From Okibacterium sp. HSC-33S16 (GTDB lineage Bacteria; Actinomycetota; Actinomycetes; Actinomycetales; Microbacteriaceae), in NCBI RefSeq assembly GCF_024171565.1, contig NZ_JALJZZ010000006.1, forward strand, positions 62,001 to 126,000: DNA of 64,000 bases, given 5' to 3'. Shown piece after piece: positions 16,526 to 26,025 of this stretch. The notes under the pieces are model-generated. The model saw only the letters and a program-made list of their open reading frames with translations. It had not been told where the DNA came from and did not search any database. Numbering within the stretch: position 1 is the stretch's first letter; each line of letters opens with the position of its first letter. Made by a program: the position numbers and the translations under genes.

Positions 16526-17854
16526 TTACCAGCCCTCGATACCGAGTTGTTGGGCCTGCTTCTTCACATCTTCGTCATACTGGGCTGCACCCTCAGCAGC
16601 CGAGGTGATGCCGGATCCGACCGCAACCGTGATCTGCTCGAGTGCCGGGCCCTTGATAGGGGAGAGGAATTCGAGCGCGAGGTTCGTCTTCTCATCGTCA
16701 AAGTACGGCTGAAGGTCGGAGACGATCGCCGGAACGTCGTCAGGCAGGTCGCAGCCTTCGACGACGAACGGTCCCTGAGGCGAGGTCGTCTCAGACTGGA
16801 TGTCACAGCTTTCAGGTGTGACAAGCCACTCGACGAACTTCTTCGCCGCCTCGAGCTTCGCGCCCTCGGTGGACTTGGGAATGTAGACGGCGCCGGGCAT
16901 CCACACGGTGAGCCCGTTAGTGTCTGCGTCTGGGCCGGGGAGCGGGAATGCTCCGACGGCGTCCTTGGCCTCCGGGTTGGTGGTCATCAACTGCGACGCC
17001 GCGAAGGTCAGCATCGGGTACTGAGCGCCTGCACCAGTCGCGACCATGGTGACACCATCCGCATACGTGGCTGACGCAAAGTCTTCGTTGAAGAGTTGAT
17101 CCTCGAACGCCTCCTGGAGGTGCTCGAACCCAGCCGTCGCGGGCTGATCGACGTACTTCGCCTTGTTGTTTGTGTACTTCTCAGCCCAGTCGGGGTCCTC
17201 CGCCAGGACGTTGTTGAAGTCTCCGAGGACGAACAACTGTGAGGTCCAGGTGTCGCCATAGGTCTGCACGATCGGAGCGGCTTTGCCTGAGGCCTTGATC
17301 GCTTCGCTGTTGGAGAGGAATTCCTCCCACGTGGTGGGAATCTCCAGCCCTAGTTCTTCGTAGATGGCCTTGTTGTAAAGCACGGCGCCGGCCATGGCCT
17401 GCCCCATCGGCACACCGTAGAGGCCGTCATCGCCGCCCACCGAGTTGATGAAGTTCTTATCCAGCTTGTCCGCCCAGGCTTCACCGGAAAGGTCGACGAG
17501 AGTCGACTGAGGAGTCAGCGCCTCAAGGAGTGAGCCAGAGTTGTAGGCGAAGACATCGCTCATCTCTCCTGTCGCGAGACGAGTCTTGATGACGTTGTCT
17601 CCGTCCGCGCCCTGCGGGCGAGTCTCGACGTCGACCGTAATGTCAGGGTTCTTCTCGGTAAACGCCTTGGCCAGTGCCTCTGCCGTCTTGACCGTCGACT
17701 CCTGGTTGTCCACAAGGTAGCTGAGGGTGGCGGAACCGGACTCCGAATCCGAGTCGGATCCGCCAGCGGAACAGCCGACCAATGCGAGCGACAGGGCGAG
17801 ACCGCCTGCGCCGATGGCGACGACCGAGCGTCGCGAAGTACGGGAAACCATCAT
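16526..17854 (-). CDS. Sugar ABC transporter substrate-binding lipoprotein
   Basis: About 442 residues. The signal peptide ends in GLALSLALVGCSAGG, a clear lipobox with cysteine near residue 27, and a serine/aspartate-rich linker follows. The mature part is a family 1 binding protein beginning ATLSYLVDNQESTVKTAEALAK. GGAGGT precedes two adjacent ATG codons (17854 and 17851); either could be used, and the longer frame upstream is not signal-like. It is first in the operon with two permeases and a GH78 rhamnosidase, divergent from the LacI gene at 18065. Confidence 0.92.
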   Translation of the reverse strand: MMVSRTSRRSVVAIGAGGLALSLALVGCSAGGSDSDSESGSATLSYLVDNQESTVKTAEALAKAFTEKNPDITVDVETRPQGADGDNVIKTRLATGEMSDVFAYNSGSLLEALTPQSTLVDLSGEAWADKLDKNFINSVGGDDGLYGVPMGQAMAGAVLYNKAIYEELGLEIPTTWEEFLSNSEAIKASGKAAPIVQTYGDTWTSQLFVLGDFNNVLAEDPDWAEKYTNNKAKYVDQPATAGFEHLQEAFEDQLFNEDFASATYADGVTMVATGAGAQYPMLTFAASQLMTTNPEAKDAVGAFPLPGPDADTNGLTVWMPGAVYIPKSTEGAKLEAAKKFVEWLVTPESCDIQSETTSPQGPFVVEGCDLPDDVPAIVSDLQPYFDDEKTNLALEFLSPIKGPALEQITVAVGSGITSAAEGAAQYDEDVKKQAQQLGIEGW

Positions 17855-17950
17855 CTTTACCTCCATGTAAAGCAACTGCGCTGTTGATGCTCCGAATCGA
17901 CTCGGTGCTGTGGCGTGGCCCACGTTACAAGCGTCGTCAAAAAAATGTCA

Positions 17951-18011
17951 ACCGATCTACACAAAATATTTGAAACGTTTTTATAACACTGCGCCGATTT
18001 CGTAGATCGGT
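17951..18011. promoter_or_regulatory. Divergent regulatory region with LacI-type site and long inverted repeat
   Basis: ACCGATCTAC (17951-17960) and GTAGATCGGT (18002-18011) form a perfect 10-bp inverted repeat 41 bases apart. Between them TGAAACGTTTTT (17971-17982), with the central palindrome AAACGTTT, resembles the common LacI-family operator TGAAACGTTTCA. On the minus strand, TTGACA (17951-17946) with TGTAAC 16 bases on is a candidate promoter for the binding-protein gene. Confidence 0.55.
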
Positions 18012-18064
18012 CTATTTTTTTGTGGTCGGACGTGTATCGTGGCAGCCAATCGAAAGGGGATGCG

Positions 18065-19099
18065 GTGTCGAAATCGGGAGGAGCGACGATTGAGGATGTC
18101 GCTCGCGAGGCGGGCGTTTCGCGTGCAGCGGTCTCCAAAGTCATTCGCAATGCTTACGGCGTGAGCCCTGCGATGCGGGACCGTGTGAATGCCGCGATCA
18201 AGATGCTGGACTATCGTCCAAGCGTTGCCGCCCGAGCTATGCGTGGCGTGAGCTTCACGCTCGGGATCGAACTGCCGGGCATCTCGAACCCGTTCTTCTC
18301 GAAAATTGTTGCGGGAGCGACAAGAGCACTGCAGCACACCCAGTACCAACTGATCATCGCGCCTGCGACCGGGGACGATAGCGACGAAGGCGTCCGAGCG
18401 CTCGGTGCGCTAGCCGACCGCCAGGTCGATGGCATCATCGCGATTTCCCCCCTCGTGACCTCCGAGTGGCTCGAGAATCTTTCGCGAAAAGTCCCGGTCG
18501 TGATGCTGGGCCGGCACGGCGACGCCCATTCATACGACTCGGTTTTCGGTGATGATGCCGAGGGGACCCGACTGGTCATGGAACACCTCTTCCACCTCAG
18601 ACACCGCCGGATCGTTCACCTCACCCGCAGCGAAGAGGTCACCCGTCCCGGCTCAGGCAATCCGCATGCTGTCCGGCTGGAGCAGTATGTCGCCCGGATG
18701 CGCGAGGCTGGCTTCGGCGACGACATCCGTGTCGCTCGCACCGGTCTCACCGAAGAATCCGCGCGGCTCGACACTCTTGCGCTGCTCGACCAGGAGGTTC
18801 CCACGGCGATCTTCGCGGGAAACGACGACCTCGCCCTTGGCGCACTACGGGCGATCGACGAGTTCGGGCTTACCTCAGCAGACGTGTCCGTCGTGGGATA
18901 CGACGATATCGACATCGCCAGTCATCCCGCCGTCTCGCTCACGAGTGTTAACCAGTCCGGCGAAGCCATGGGGGAGCAGGCCATCCGCCTCCTACTCGAG
19001 CGAATCGGCGGACGCGTCGAGTCCAGTAGCTTCCGTGTTCGGCCCGAACTGCGGGTCCGACACTCCACCCGTCCCGTTCCGACAAGCCAGAAGTCCTGA
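18065..19099 (+). CDS. LacI-family regulator of the rhamnoside locus
   Basis: 344 residues. The helix-turn-helix reads TIEDVAREAGVSRAAVSKVIRNAYGVSP and the ligand domain begins TLGIELPGISNPFFSKIVAG. The conserved PTAIFAGNDDLALGAL and VSVVGYDDIDIASHPAVSLTSV segments are present. I chose GTG at 18065 with GGGGA at 18056-18060; an upstream TTG at 18020 would add 15 unlikely residues. It lies between the divergent ABC/GH78 operon and a co-oriented GH78 gene 40 bases downstream, so it probably controls both in response to a rhamnoside. Confidence 0.92.
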   Translation: MSKSGGATIEDVAREAGVSRAAVSKVIRNAYGVSPAMRDRVNAAIKMLDYRPSVAARAMRGVSFTLGIELPGISNPFFSKIVAGATRALQHTQYQLIIAPATGDDSDEGVRALGALADRQVDGIIAISPLVTSEWLENLSRKVPVVMLGRHGDAHSYDSVFGDDAEGTRLVMEHLFHLRHRRIVHLTRSEEVTRPGSGNPHAVRLEQYVARMREAGFGDDIRVARTGLTEESARLDTLALLDQEVPTAIFAGNDDLALGALRAIDEFGLTSADVSVVGYDDIDIASHPAVSLTSVNQSGEAMGEQAIRLLLERIGGRVESSSFRVRPELRVRHSTRPVPTSQKS

Positions 19100-19139
19100 C
19101 TTTTACCGTTCAGACAAGAAAATCAACCAAGGAAGGTCG

Positions 19140-21812
19140 ATGATGACCCAGCACTTGCCTGCTCCAACCACCGCCGATAGCAGCGCTCGGATCGTCGCCT
19201 TGGCGACACAGTATCCCGAGGGTTTGATCGGCGTTCCGCTGGACGACTTGCGCCTTACCTGGCAAGCGACGGCTGCATCTCCACAGATCGGCTATCAGGT
19301 TCGCTGGGAGGGCGCAACGAGCGGCACGTCGGAGCCGAGAGAGTCCGATGCTTCCATTGGCGTCGCCGTTCCAGCCCCTTCGTTGCAGCCAGGTGAAGTG
19401 CGGCGATACGAGGTCCGAATCGCAACGGGTGCCGGATGGTCGCCATGGAGCGAGCAGCTGAGCGTGGAGGCCGCCGTCGATCCGGCGACCTTGATTGCTC
19501 GTCCGATCGGTGGTTCCGGGCCTGTCGAAGGCCCGGCCGCGCTGCTGCGCACGACCTTCGATCTCCCGTCAGCACCGCTCCGGGCGCGACTGCGTGCTAC
19601 CTTCTGGGGCGTCGGGGAGCTGCGCCTCAATGGCCTGCGTGCAACCGATGAGCATCTCACCCCAGGCTGGACCGCATATAAGGACCGAGTCGTCTTTGGC
19701 ACCTGGGACGTGACGGAATTGTTGCATGTCGGCGAGAATGCGCTCGGCGCGTTGCTCGGCGATGGCTGGTACCGGGGGCGCCTCGGTTGGGAGGATGGGA
19801 CCGAACAGTACGGGGCTGAAACCGCCGCCCTTGTGCAGCTTGACGTCGACTGTGCCGATGGCACGACCGTTCGCGCTGCGACGTCTGGCGAATGGACGAC
19901 GTCGACCGGTGGCATCCGCTCGAACAGTCTCTACGACGGCGTAGAAGTCGACCTGCGTGCGGAGCCCGACGGATGGGATACGGCAGGCTTCGACGACTCC
20001 GCCTGGCCCCGCGCACGCACGGTCGACATCGACACCGCAAGCGTGGAGCCCCGGATCGCCGGCGGGGTGCGAACCATTGCAGAGTGGGACGTCGACGTCG
20101 AGGAACGCGAGGGTCATAGCTTCCTCGATCTCACACAGAATATCGCCGGATGGCTGCGGCTCATCGTCCGCGGCTCAGCCGGCGACCGCGTCGAGGTTCG
20201 GCACGCCGAGGTACTCGAACCCGACGGGTCCATTCACACCAAGTCGCTTCGGACGGCGCGGGCGACCGACGGATATGTGCTCGCGCACGATGGCGAAACC
20301 ACCCTCGAGCCGACATTCACGTTCCACGGCTTCCAGTACGCGGAAATCACCGGCGCCGAGATCGTGTCGGCCACGGCCGTTGCGATCTCCAGCGCGGATC
20401 GGCAGCGCTCCGAATTTGCCTGCTCAGAACCGCGGCTGGAACGGCTGCATTCGAACGTTACGTGGTCGCAGCGCGACAATTTCGTCTCGCTCCCGACCGA
20501 CTGTCCTCAGCGCGACGAGCGACTCGGCTGGACGGGCGATGCACAGGCGTTTGCACCGACCGCTAGCACGCTATTCGATGTCGAACAGTTCTGGGTGTCG
20601 TGGCTCCGAGATCTCGGCCTCGACCAGGACGCTGATGGCGCCGTCGCTGCCGTCGTGCCCAACATCCTTCGGGACCCCGAGAATCCAAAGAAAGACGAAT
20701 GGACGACCATGGGCCGTGCTGGGTGGGGGGATGCCGCGACGCTCGTTCCGTGGGCTGTCTACGAGTCCTACGGCAGTGAAGAAGTGCTCGTTCGCCAGCT
20801 CAGCAGCATGCGTCGGTGGGTGGACAGTCTTGAGCGGCGGGCCGCTGGTGGCCTGCTTCCTACCGAATTCCAGTTTGGTGACTGGCTCGACCCGGACGCA
20901 CCAGGTGATCAACCGTGGAAGGCGAAGGTGTCGTCGGACTATGTGGCGAACGCCTTCTTCGCCCACAGTGCCCGCCTGCTCGCGAAAACTGAACGGCTCG
21001 TAGGCGACGCTGACCGCGCGGATGCGGCCGATCGGCTTGCCGACCGGGTAGCTCGAGACACGTGGGAGAACTGGGGCGCTTCTGCGGTCGGTACACAAAC
21101 TGGAGCGGCGATCGCGCTCGAGTTCCGGATCGCACCAGACGAGGAGCGGGACCGGATCGGCGAGGGCCTTGCGCGGAACGTTCGCGAGGAGCGTGGTCGC
21201 ATCGCCACCGGGTTCCTTGGGACTCCACTCGTTCTTTTCGCTCTGGTGAACGGCGGCTACACCGACGAGGCTTTCCTCATGCTCCTCCGGCGAGACGCGC
21301 CGTCGTGGCTGTACCAGGTGGAAATGGGCGCCACCACTGTGTGGGAGCGGTGGGATGCCCTGGCGCCGGATGGGACCATCCATGCGGGAGAGATGGCCAC
21401 AGGCGACAGTTCCGGGATGCTCTCCTTCAACCACTATGCCTACGGCGCGGTCGTTGATTGGATCTACCGCTACGTCGCTGGCATCGCACCGAGCGCGGAG
21501 CGACCGGGATATCGCCGGATCGTCGTGGCACCACGCCCGTCGACCGCAATCTCCTGGGCACGCGCATCCATCGAGACCCGGCTGGGGAAGGCGGCCGTCG
21601 ATTGGCGTCTTTCCGACGACTTACTGCACCTGGATCTCGTGATTCCTTATGGCGCTGAAGCCGTTCTCGATCTGCCGGTCACCGAACGCTCGACGATCGA
21701 GGTAGACGGGCAGGCTTTCGTCGACGGAACGGTCGGGCCCGGGAAACATCGTGTCGTGGTGACGGCCGCTCGGATCGCAGATCCGGAAGCTCTCCTCGCG
21801 CCGATCTCGTAA
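19140..21812 (+). CDS. GH78 family alpha-L-rhamnosidase (long, multidomain)
   Basis: 890 residues, the usual size of multidomain bacterial GH78 enzymes. A fibronectin-like domain (about 20-100) comes first, then an N-terminal carbohydrate-binding sandwich with LRLNGLRATDEHLTPGWTAY and NALGALLGDGWYRGRLGW. The catalytic barrel carries LPTDCPQRDERLGWTGDAQ near residue 455, and TTVWERWDAL near 733 is another hallmark. There is no signal peptide. ATG at 19140 (or 19143) has AAGGAAGG at 19129-19136. It is cotranscribed with the LacI gene and probably acts on saccharides imported by the divergent ABC system. Confidence 0.92.
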   Translation: MMTQHLPAPTTADSSARIVALATQYPEGLIGVPLDDLRLTWQATAASPQIGYQVRWEGATSGTSEPRESDASIGVAVPAPSLQPGEVRRYEVRIATGAGWSPWSEQLSVEAAVDPATLIARPIGGSGPVEGPAALLRTTFDLPSAPLRARLRATFWGVGELRLNGLRATDEHLTPGWTAYKDRVVFGTWDVTELLHVGENALGALLGDGWYRGRLGWEDGTEQYGAETAALVQLDVDCADGTTVRAATSGEWTTSTGGIRSNSLYDGVEVDLRAEPDGWDTAGFDDSAWPRARTVDIDTASVEPRIAGGVRTIAEWDVDVEEREGHSFLDLTQNIAGWLRLIVRGSAGDRVEVRHAEVLEPDGSIHTKSLRTARATDGYVLAHDGETTLEPTFTFHGFQYAEITGAEIVSATAVAISSADRQRSEFACSEPRLERLHSNVTWSQRDNFVSLPTDCPQRDERLGWTGDAQAFAPTASTLFDVEQFWVSWLRDLGLDQDADGAVAAVVPNILRDPENPKKDEWTTMGRAGWGDAATLVPWAVYESYGSEEVLVRQLSSMRRWVDSLERRAAGGLLPTEFQFGDWLDPDAPGDQPWKAKVSSDYVANAFFAHSARLLAKTERLVGDADRADAADRLADRVARDTWENWGASAVGTQTGAAIALEFRIAPDEERDRIGEGLARNVREERGRIATGFLGTPLVLFALVNGGYTDEAFLMLLRRDAPSWLYQVEMGATTVWERWDALAPDGTIHAGEMATGDSSGMLSFNHYAYGAVVDWIYRYVAGIAPSAERPGYRRIVVAPRPSTAISWARASIETRLGKAAVDWRLSDDLLHLDLVIPYGAEAVLDLPVTERSTIEVDGQAFVDGTVGPGKHRVVVTAARIADPEALLAPIS

Positions 21813-21820
21813 GGACGAAG

Positions 21821-21851
21821 GGTCGACGCGGACCGAGACCGCGTCGACCCT
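21821..21851 (+). terminator. 12-bp perfect stem-loop after GH78
   Basis: GGGTCGACGCGG (21821-21832) pairs with CCGCGTCGACCC (21840-21851) around a 7-base loop, nine bases after the stop codon. It lacks a T-run, which is common for terminators in high-GC actinobacteria. Confidence 0.7.
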
Positions 21852-22270
21852 CGATGAGTTCTCGGACCTTCGGTTCACACTACAAGGCCGAGTCCCAGAG
21901 CGAAGCTGAAGCCGCGGGCCATTGGTCCTGTAAAGGGTGAGCTTGACCGCGGTCATTCTACCCGGGCGGCCCGTCGCGCCAGAAGTCGCTAACCGTCGGA
22001 TCTGCTCAGAGGTCAGCAGCCCTTCTGGCGACCACTGAGGGCAACCGGAATTCCTCAGCGACGCTCTGCAAGCAAAACCAGACGTCGAGGATCACGCGCG
22101 CAACGCCGAGTAGACCTCGAGGGCGCGGTGCAGCAATGCGCAATTACAACGTCGACTTTCCGTCAGGCCACGGTGCCTCAGTTTGAAGAGCTATGGCCCG
22201 AGCCGATGGAGTGGTTGGTGATTCAAATCGAGCACCTAGAGTGCCCGACGCCGACCACGCCGCCTCGACG
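21852..22270. other. Intergenic stretch without a recognisable gene
   Basis: Both flanking genes end toward this stretch. I see no family-like reading frame on either strand. An imperfect inverted repeat (GTCGCGCCAGAAG near 21971, CTTCTGGCGAC near 22022) is the only structure noted. It may hold the terminator of the MFS gene or decayed sequence. Confidence 0.4.
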
Positions 22271-23518
22271 TTATCTCCGACGCCGAGGGCCGCTCGCTCG
22301 AAGCGCGCCAGCAAGTCCGGCGACGGTGAAGACCATCGTTGAGATGAGCACAACGCCGATGGGAAGGGTCCAGGTTCCCGTGGCGTCGTGCACAGCGCCG
22401 ACGAGAATGGCGGCGGTTGCACCAATGGCGTAACCGACTCCCTGCACCATTGCGGACAGCCGCCGAGCATGCGTTCCACTGAGCGCTAGCTGCACGACAA
22501 GCATGAACACGATCCTGATGCCGCCACCCTGCGCTACTCCGCCCAGAAAGCCCCACACGAACCAACCGGCAGGAGCAAAGATCATGCCAACGGGAAGACT
22601 GATCCACAGCGCGGACACCAGGGCAAAGGTCTTGGGTATGCCGAACCGACGGGAGAGCAGAGGAACGCCCAGCGCACCAACCACGGCGGCGATCTGGAAG
22701 ATTGACGAACTCGCACCGGCCTGGCCTGCCGAGTAGTCGAGCTCCTGCTCCAGGATGGTCGGGAACCACGCGGTGAGTCCGTAATACGAGAAGGCCTGGG
22801 CGCCAAACGCCAAAGCGAGAAAGATCGCGGACAAGCTGCGCCAGGTGCGCGGCTCGGGTCGGGCGACCGGGAGGCCACGAGTATCGATTGCGACGGTTTC
22901 GAAGGCACCCGTCTCAAGCGCCGAGCGGAACGGACCCCAGTGGAACGCCCGTCGAGGGCCAACAGCAATGAGCCATGCAGCGGCTGCGAGCACGACGAAA
23001 CCAACCCAGGCAAGCAAGGCGCCGCGCCAGCCGAGGACGCCCGCAAGCGGCACGGTCCCGAGCGTGGTGATCATCGATCCCACGTTCAGCGCTGAGGTGT
23101 ATGCACCCGTGACGATGCCGACGCGTTCGGCGGAGATGTCGCGACGGATGATAACCGGGATGACCACATTGCCGATGGTGATGAACGCACCCATGAGAAT
23201 CGTGCCGACAAGAACCGCTTCGATGCCTCCGGCCGACCGAACGATCGACCCAGCACCCACACCGACGATGGCGATCGTGGTTGCGAAGTTCGCTCCCGCT
23301 CTGCCGACAAGCAACGAGGCAAGAGGGGTCATCAGGGCAAAGCAGAGCACAGGAACACTCGTGAGCAGCCCGGCCTGAGCCGCGTTGAGCGAGAGGTCGG
23401 AACTAATCTCACCGACGATCGGAGCCACGGCCACAATCGACCCACGGAGTATGAACCCGATTGAGATGATGGCCAAAATAAGGAGGACGGGATGTGGCTG
23501 CCACTGAGATCGATTCAT
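22271..23518 (-). CDS. MFS transporter, CynX/NimT-like
   Basis: 415 residues with about 12 hydrophobic segments, a normal length for the major facilitator superfamily. FILRGSIVAVAPIVGEISSD followed by LNAAQAGLLTSVPVLCFAL is typical of the cyanate/2-nitroimidazole (CynX/NimT) subgroup. The second half begins near residue 215 with a segment ending YYGLTAWFPTILEQEL. The substrate cannot be told. It starts at ATG 23518 with GGAGG upstream and stands alone, divergent from the PadR gene 130 bases away. Confidence 0.88.
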   Translation of the reverse strand: MNRSQWQPHPVLLILAIISIGFILRGSIVAVAPIVGEISSDLSLNAAQAGLLTSVPVLCFALMTPLASLLVGRAGANFATTIAIVGVGAGSIVRSAGGIEAVLVGTILMGAFITIGNVVIPVIIRRDISAERVGIVTGAYTSALNVGSMITTLGTVPLAGVLGWRGALLAWVGFVVLAAAAWLIAVGPRRAFHWGPFRSALETGAFETVAIDTRGLPVARPEPRTWRSLSAIFLALAFGAQAFSYYGLTAWFPTILEQELDYSAGQAGASSSIFQIAAVVGALGVPLLSRRFGIPKTFALVSALWISLPVGMIFAPAGWFVWGFLGGVAQGGGIRIVFMLVVQLALSGTHARRLSAMVQGVGYAIGATAAILVGAVHDATGTWTLPIGVVLISTMVFTVAGLAGALRASGPRRRR

Positions 23519-23604
23519 CGTTACCTATCTTCCTCCCCGGGAGCGAAGAAGTAGGAATTGAGGCACAAGATGGGGCCGCCGACCCCTATCGCTCAGGACG
23601 ATAC

Positions 23605-23614
23605 CGATATATCG
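23605..23614. promoter_or_regulatory. Palindrome CGATATATCG upstream of padR-type gene
   Basis: A perfect 10-bp AT-rich palindrome, 34 bases before the PadR start and 86 bases from the MFS start. The sequence is reminiscent of PadR-family autoregulatory sites, so it may be bound by the gene product at 23649. Confidence 0.5.
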
Positions 23615-23648
23615 TTGAGCATCATTCACGTTCTAGTAGGAGGCCAGA

Positions 23649-24197
23649 ATGAATAACACATTCCCAGCCGGAGGATTCGGTGCCGGCTTCAACCCCGACA
23701 ACATGTGGCAGTTCATGGAGCAACTGAAATCAACGTTCGAGAAGCGCCCGGGCAGCAGCCGGATGGGGAGGGGTGACGTGCGCGCAGCGGTGCTCGCGCT
23801 GCTCGCCGAAAAGCCGATGCACGGCTACCAGATCATCCGGGAAATCGAAGAGCGGAGCAATGGCAGTTGGAAGCCGAGCGCGGGCTCTGTCTACCCGACC
23901 TTGCAGCTGCTTGCCGACGAGGGACTCATCAGCGCCGAAGAGTCGAACGGCCGCAAAACCTACGCACTCACCGAAGCTGGACGACACGTCGTCGACGGCT
24001 CCGACACCGCGGCGCCGTGGGCGACAACGGGCACAGATGACAAGTCAGCCTTCGGCGCCCTGCCCAAGGCGGGGATGGAGCTCGCTCAGGCTGCTGCCCA
24101 GGTGGGTCGCACCGGTTCCCCCGAGCAGATTCGCGAGGCGGTGGCGGTGCTCGACGAGGCCCGTCGTCGGCTGTACTCGATTCTCGCCCAGGACTAG
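23649..24197 (+). CDS. PadR-family transcriptional regulator
   Basis: 182 residues. The winged helix spans about residues 42-115, with VRAAVLALLAEKPMHGYQII, then GSVYPTLQLLADEGLI and TYALTEAGR, the classic PadR block. The glycine-rich N-terminus is usual in actinobacterial members. The C-terminal helical part would dimerise. TAGGAGG precedes ATG at 23649. It is followed six bases later by the UbiB-type kinase, so the pair is an operon and the kinase is a likely target of regulation. Confidence 0.92.
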   Translation: MNNTFPAGGFGAGFNPDNMWQFMEQLKSTFEKRPGSSRMGRGDVRAAVLALLAEKPMHGYQIIREIEERSNGSWKPSAGSVYPTLQLLADEGLISAEESNGRKTYALTEAGRHVVDGSDTAAPWATTGTDDKSAFGALPKAGMELAQAAAQVGRTGSPEQIREAVAVLDEARRRLYSILAQD

Positions 24198-24202
24198 CGG
24201 CG

Positions 24203-25909
24203 GTGCCGTCGGTTCGCGAAGGTCGAACAGAGTCGTACACCGGGGCCGAAAACACGCGAGCTCGCTACCGTCGCATCCTCCGGTTCGCCGGATGGAATTT
24301 GGCGGTGACGTGGTGGTACGAGCTGTTCCTTCCGCGTGTTGGATTGAGGAGTATCGCGGAGCGCACGCGTGCGCGACGAATGAAGCGATTCGCGCGGCGC
24401 TTCCACGTACTCGCAGTTGACCTCGGCGGGCTGATGATCAAGGTCGGTCAATTCATGTCGTCACGCCTCGACGTGCTGCCGCCCGAAATTACGTCGGAGC
24501 TTGAGGGGCTGCAGGACGAGGTTCCACCCGTGCCGTTCGCCGCGATCCGCGCGCTTGCGGAAGCGGAGCTCGGGCTGCCGCTCACGAGCGCCTTTTCCAC
24601 GATCGACGAGGTGCCGGTGGCCGCGGCGTCCCTGGGCCAAGCACACCGTGCCACTCTCGGTGCCCTCGATCGCGCCGACACCGGGTTGACCGGAGCTGTG
24701 CTCAAGGTGCAGCGCCCCGGCATCGACGAGATCGTGGCCGTTGACCTTGCCGCGCTTCGCAAAGTCGGGGGATGGCTGAGTCACGTGCGCCTCGTCTCTG
24801 ACCGGGTCAACGCCCCCGCTTTAGTCGAGGAATTCGCGGTCACGAGCCTCGAAGAAATCGACTACCTTCACGAAGCGGAGAACTCGGAGCGCTTTGCGGA
24901 GGACTTCGTCGGTGACGACCGGGTCGCGATTCCGGCCGTCGTGTGGGAGCGCACAACCCGCCGCGTGCTCACCCTCGAAGACGTGACCGCCATCAAGATT
25001 ACCGATGGGGATGCTCTCCGTGCGGCGGGAATTGATCCCAGCTACGTGGCATCCGTTTTCGCCACGGTGATGTTCGATCAGCTCTTCACCCACGGGTTCT
25101 TCCACGCCGATCCGCACCCTGGCAACATCTTCGTCACGCCGATCGACGACCCGACCAGTGACCGCCCGTGGAAGCTGACGTTCATCGACTTCGGCATGAT
25201 GGGTGAGGTTTCGAATCGCACGAAAAGTGGTTTGCGCAAGCTCCTGATCGCCGCAGCGTCACGTGATGGCCGAGGCCTGGTCACCGCGATGAGCGACGTG
25301 GGGGTGCTGTTGCCGACCGCCGAGACCTCCGAACTCGAGCGTGCCATGGTGCAGCTGTTTGCGCGATTCGGAGGAATGGGCTTCGCCGAACTGCGGGAAG
25401 TTGACCCACGTGAGTTCCGCGACTTTGCCGAGCAGTTCGGCGATGTGGTCAGGTCGTTGCCTTTCCAGCTACCCGAAAACTTCTTGCTCGTCATTCGCGC
25501 CATGTCGCTGACGTCTGGCGTGTGCAGCGCGCTCGATCCCAAATTCAACCTGTGGGATTCCGTCGAGCCGTACGCGGCGCAACTGCTGCGGGACGAGAGC
25601 GGCAATGTTGTGAAGGACATTGCGCAGCAGGCGCGAGAGATCGCAGGTCTTGCCGTGCGGCTGCCTCGGCGGCTGGATGAGGTCATCACCCGGCTCGAGG
25701 ACGGTTCGCTGGCGGTTCAAAGTCCGGCGTTGGAGCGCCGGGTTGCCCGCTTGGAGCGTCTGGCACAGCGACTGTTGTCAGCGGTGATTTTCGGCGGGTT
25801 GCTCATCGGCGGAGCTGTGCTTCGTACCGAAGACTCGGTCTTGGGCACGGTGCTCATGGTCGCGTCGGTTGTTCCGCTCCTGCACTCGGTGTTCGCCCGA
25901 CGGAACTAA
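24203..25909 (+). CDS. UbiB/AarF-type (ABC1) atypical kinase
   Basis: 568 residues. ABC1-family hallmarks are present: the KxGQ motif in LMIKVGQFMSSRLDVLP (near residue 75), the A-rich loop as AAASLGQAHRA, the catalytic FHADPHPGNIF, and FIDFGMMGE in place of DFG. The last 50 residues hold one or two hydrophobic segments (LLSAVIFGGLLIGGAVL). Family members support quinone or isoprenoid-lipid metabolism at the membrane. Actinobacteria use menaquinone, so the exact role is unclear. It starts at GTG 24203 directly behind the PadR gene. Confidence 0.9.
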   Translation: MPSVREGRTESYTGAENTRARYRRILRFAGWNLAVTWWYELFLPRVGLRSIAERTRARRMKRFARRFHVLAVDLGGLMIKVGQFMSSRLDVLPPEITSELEGLQDEVPPVPFAAIRALAEAELGLPLTSAFSTIDEVPVAAASLGQAHRATLGALDRADTGLTGAVLKVQRPGIDEIVAVDLAALRKVGGWLSHVRLVSDRVNAPALVEEFAVTSLEEIDYLHEAENSERFAEDFVGDDRVAIPAVVWERTTRRVLTLEDVTAIKITDGDALRAAGIDPSYVASVFATVMFDQLFTHGFFHADPHPGNIFVTPIDDPTSDRPWKLTFIDFGMMGEVSNRTKSGLRKLLIAAASRDGRGLVTAMSDVGVLLPTAETSELERAMVQLFARFGGMGFAELREVDPREFRDFAEQFGDVVRSLPFQLPENFLLVIRAMSLTSGVCSALDPKFNLWDSVEPYAAQLLRDESGNVVKDIAQQAREIAGLAVRLPRRLDEVITRLEDGSLAVQSPALERRVARLERLAQRLLSAVIFGGLLIGGAVLRTEDSVLGTVLMVASVVPLLHSVFARRN

Positions 25910-26025
25910 GCGGCGATCGCCCGTTTCCGACGGTCCAACTATTCGATCGCGGCAGGAGGATGCGGTGCAATGGCGCCGATCTGACCGGGAGTAACCTAGG
26001 GTCCTCACCGCCGAAAGGGAGCCGA

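Noticed and set aside
20571-21434. A 287-codon minus-strand frame inside the GH78 gene
   Set aside because: The GH78 reading frame on the plus strand is strongly family-like over the same bases; the antisense frame is not.
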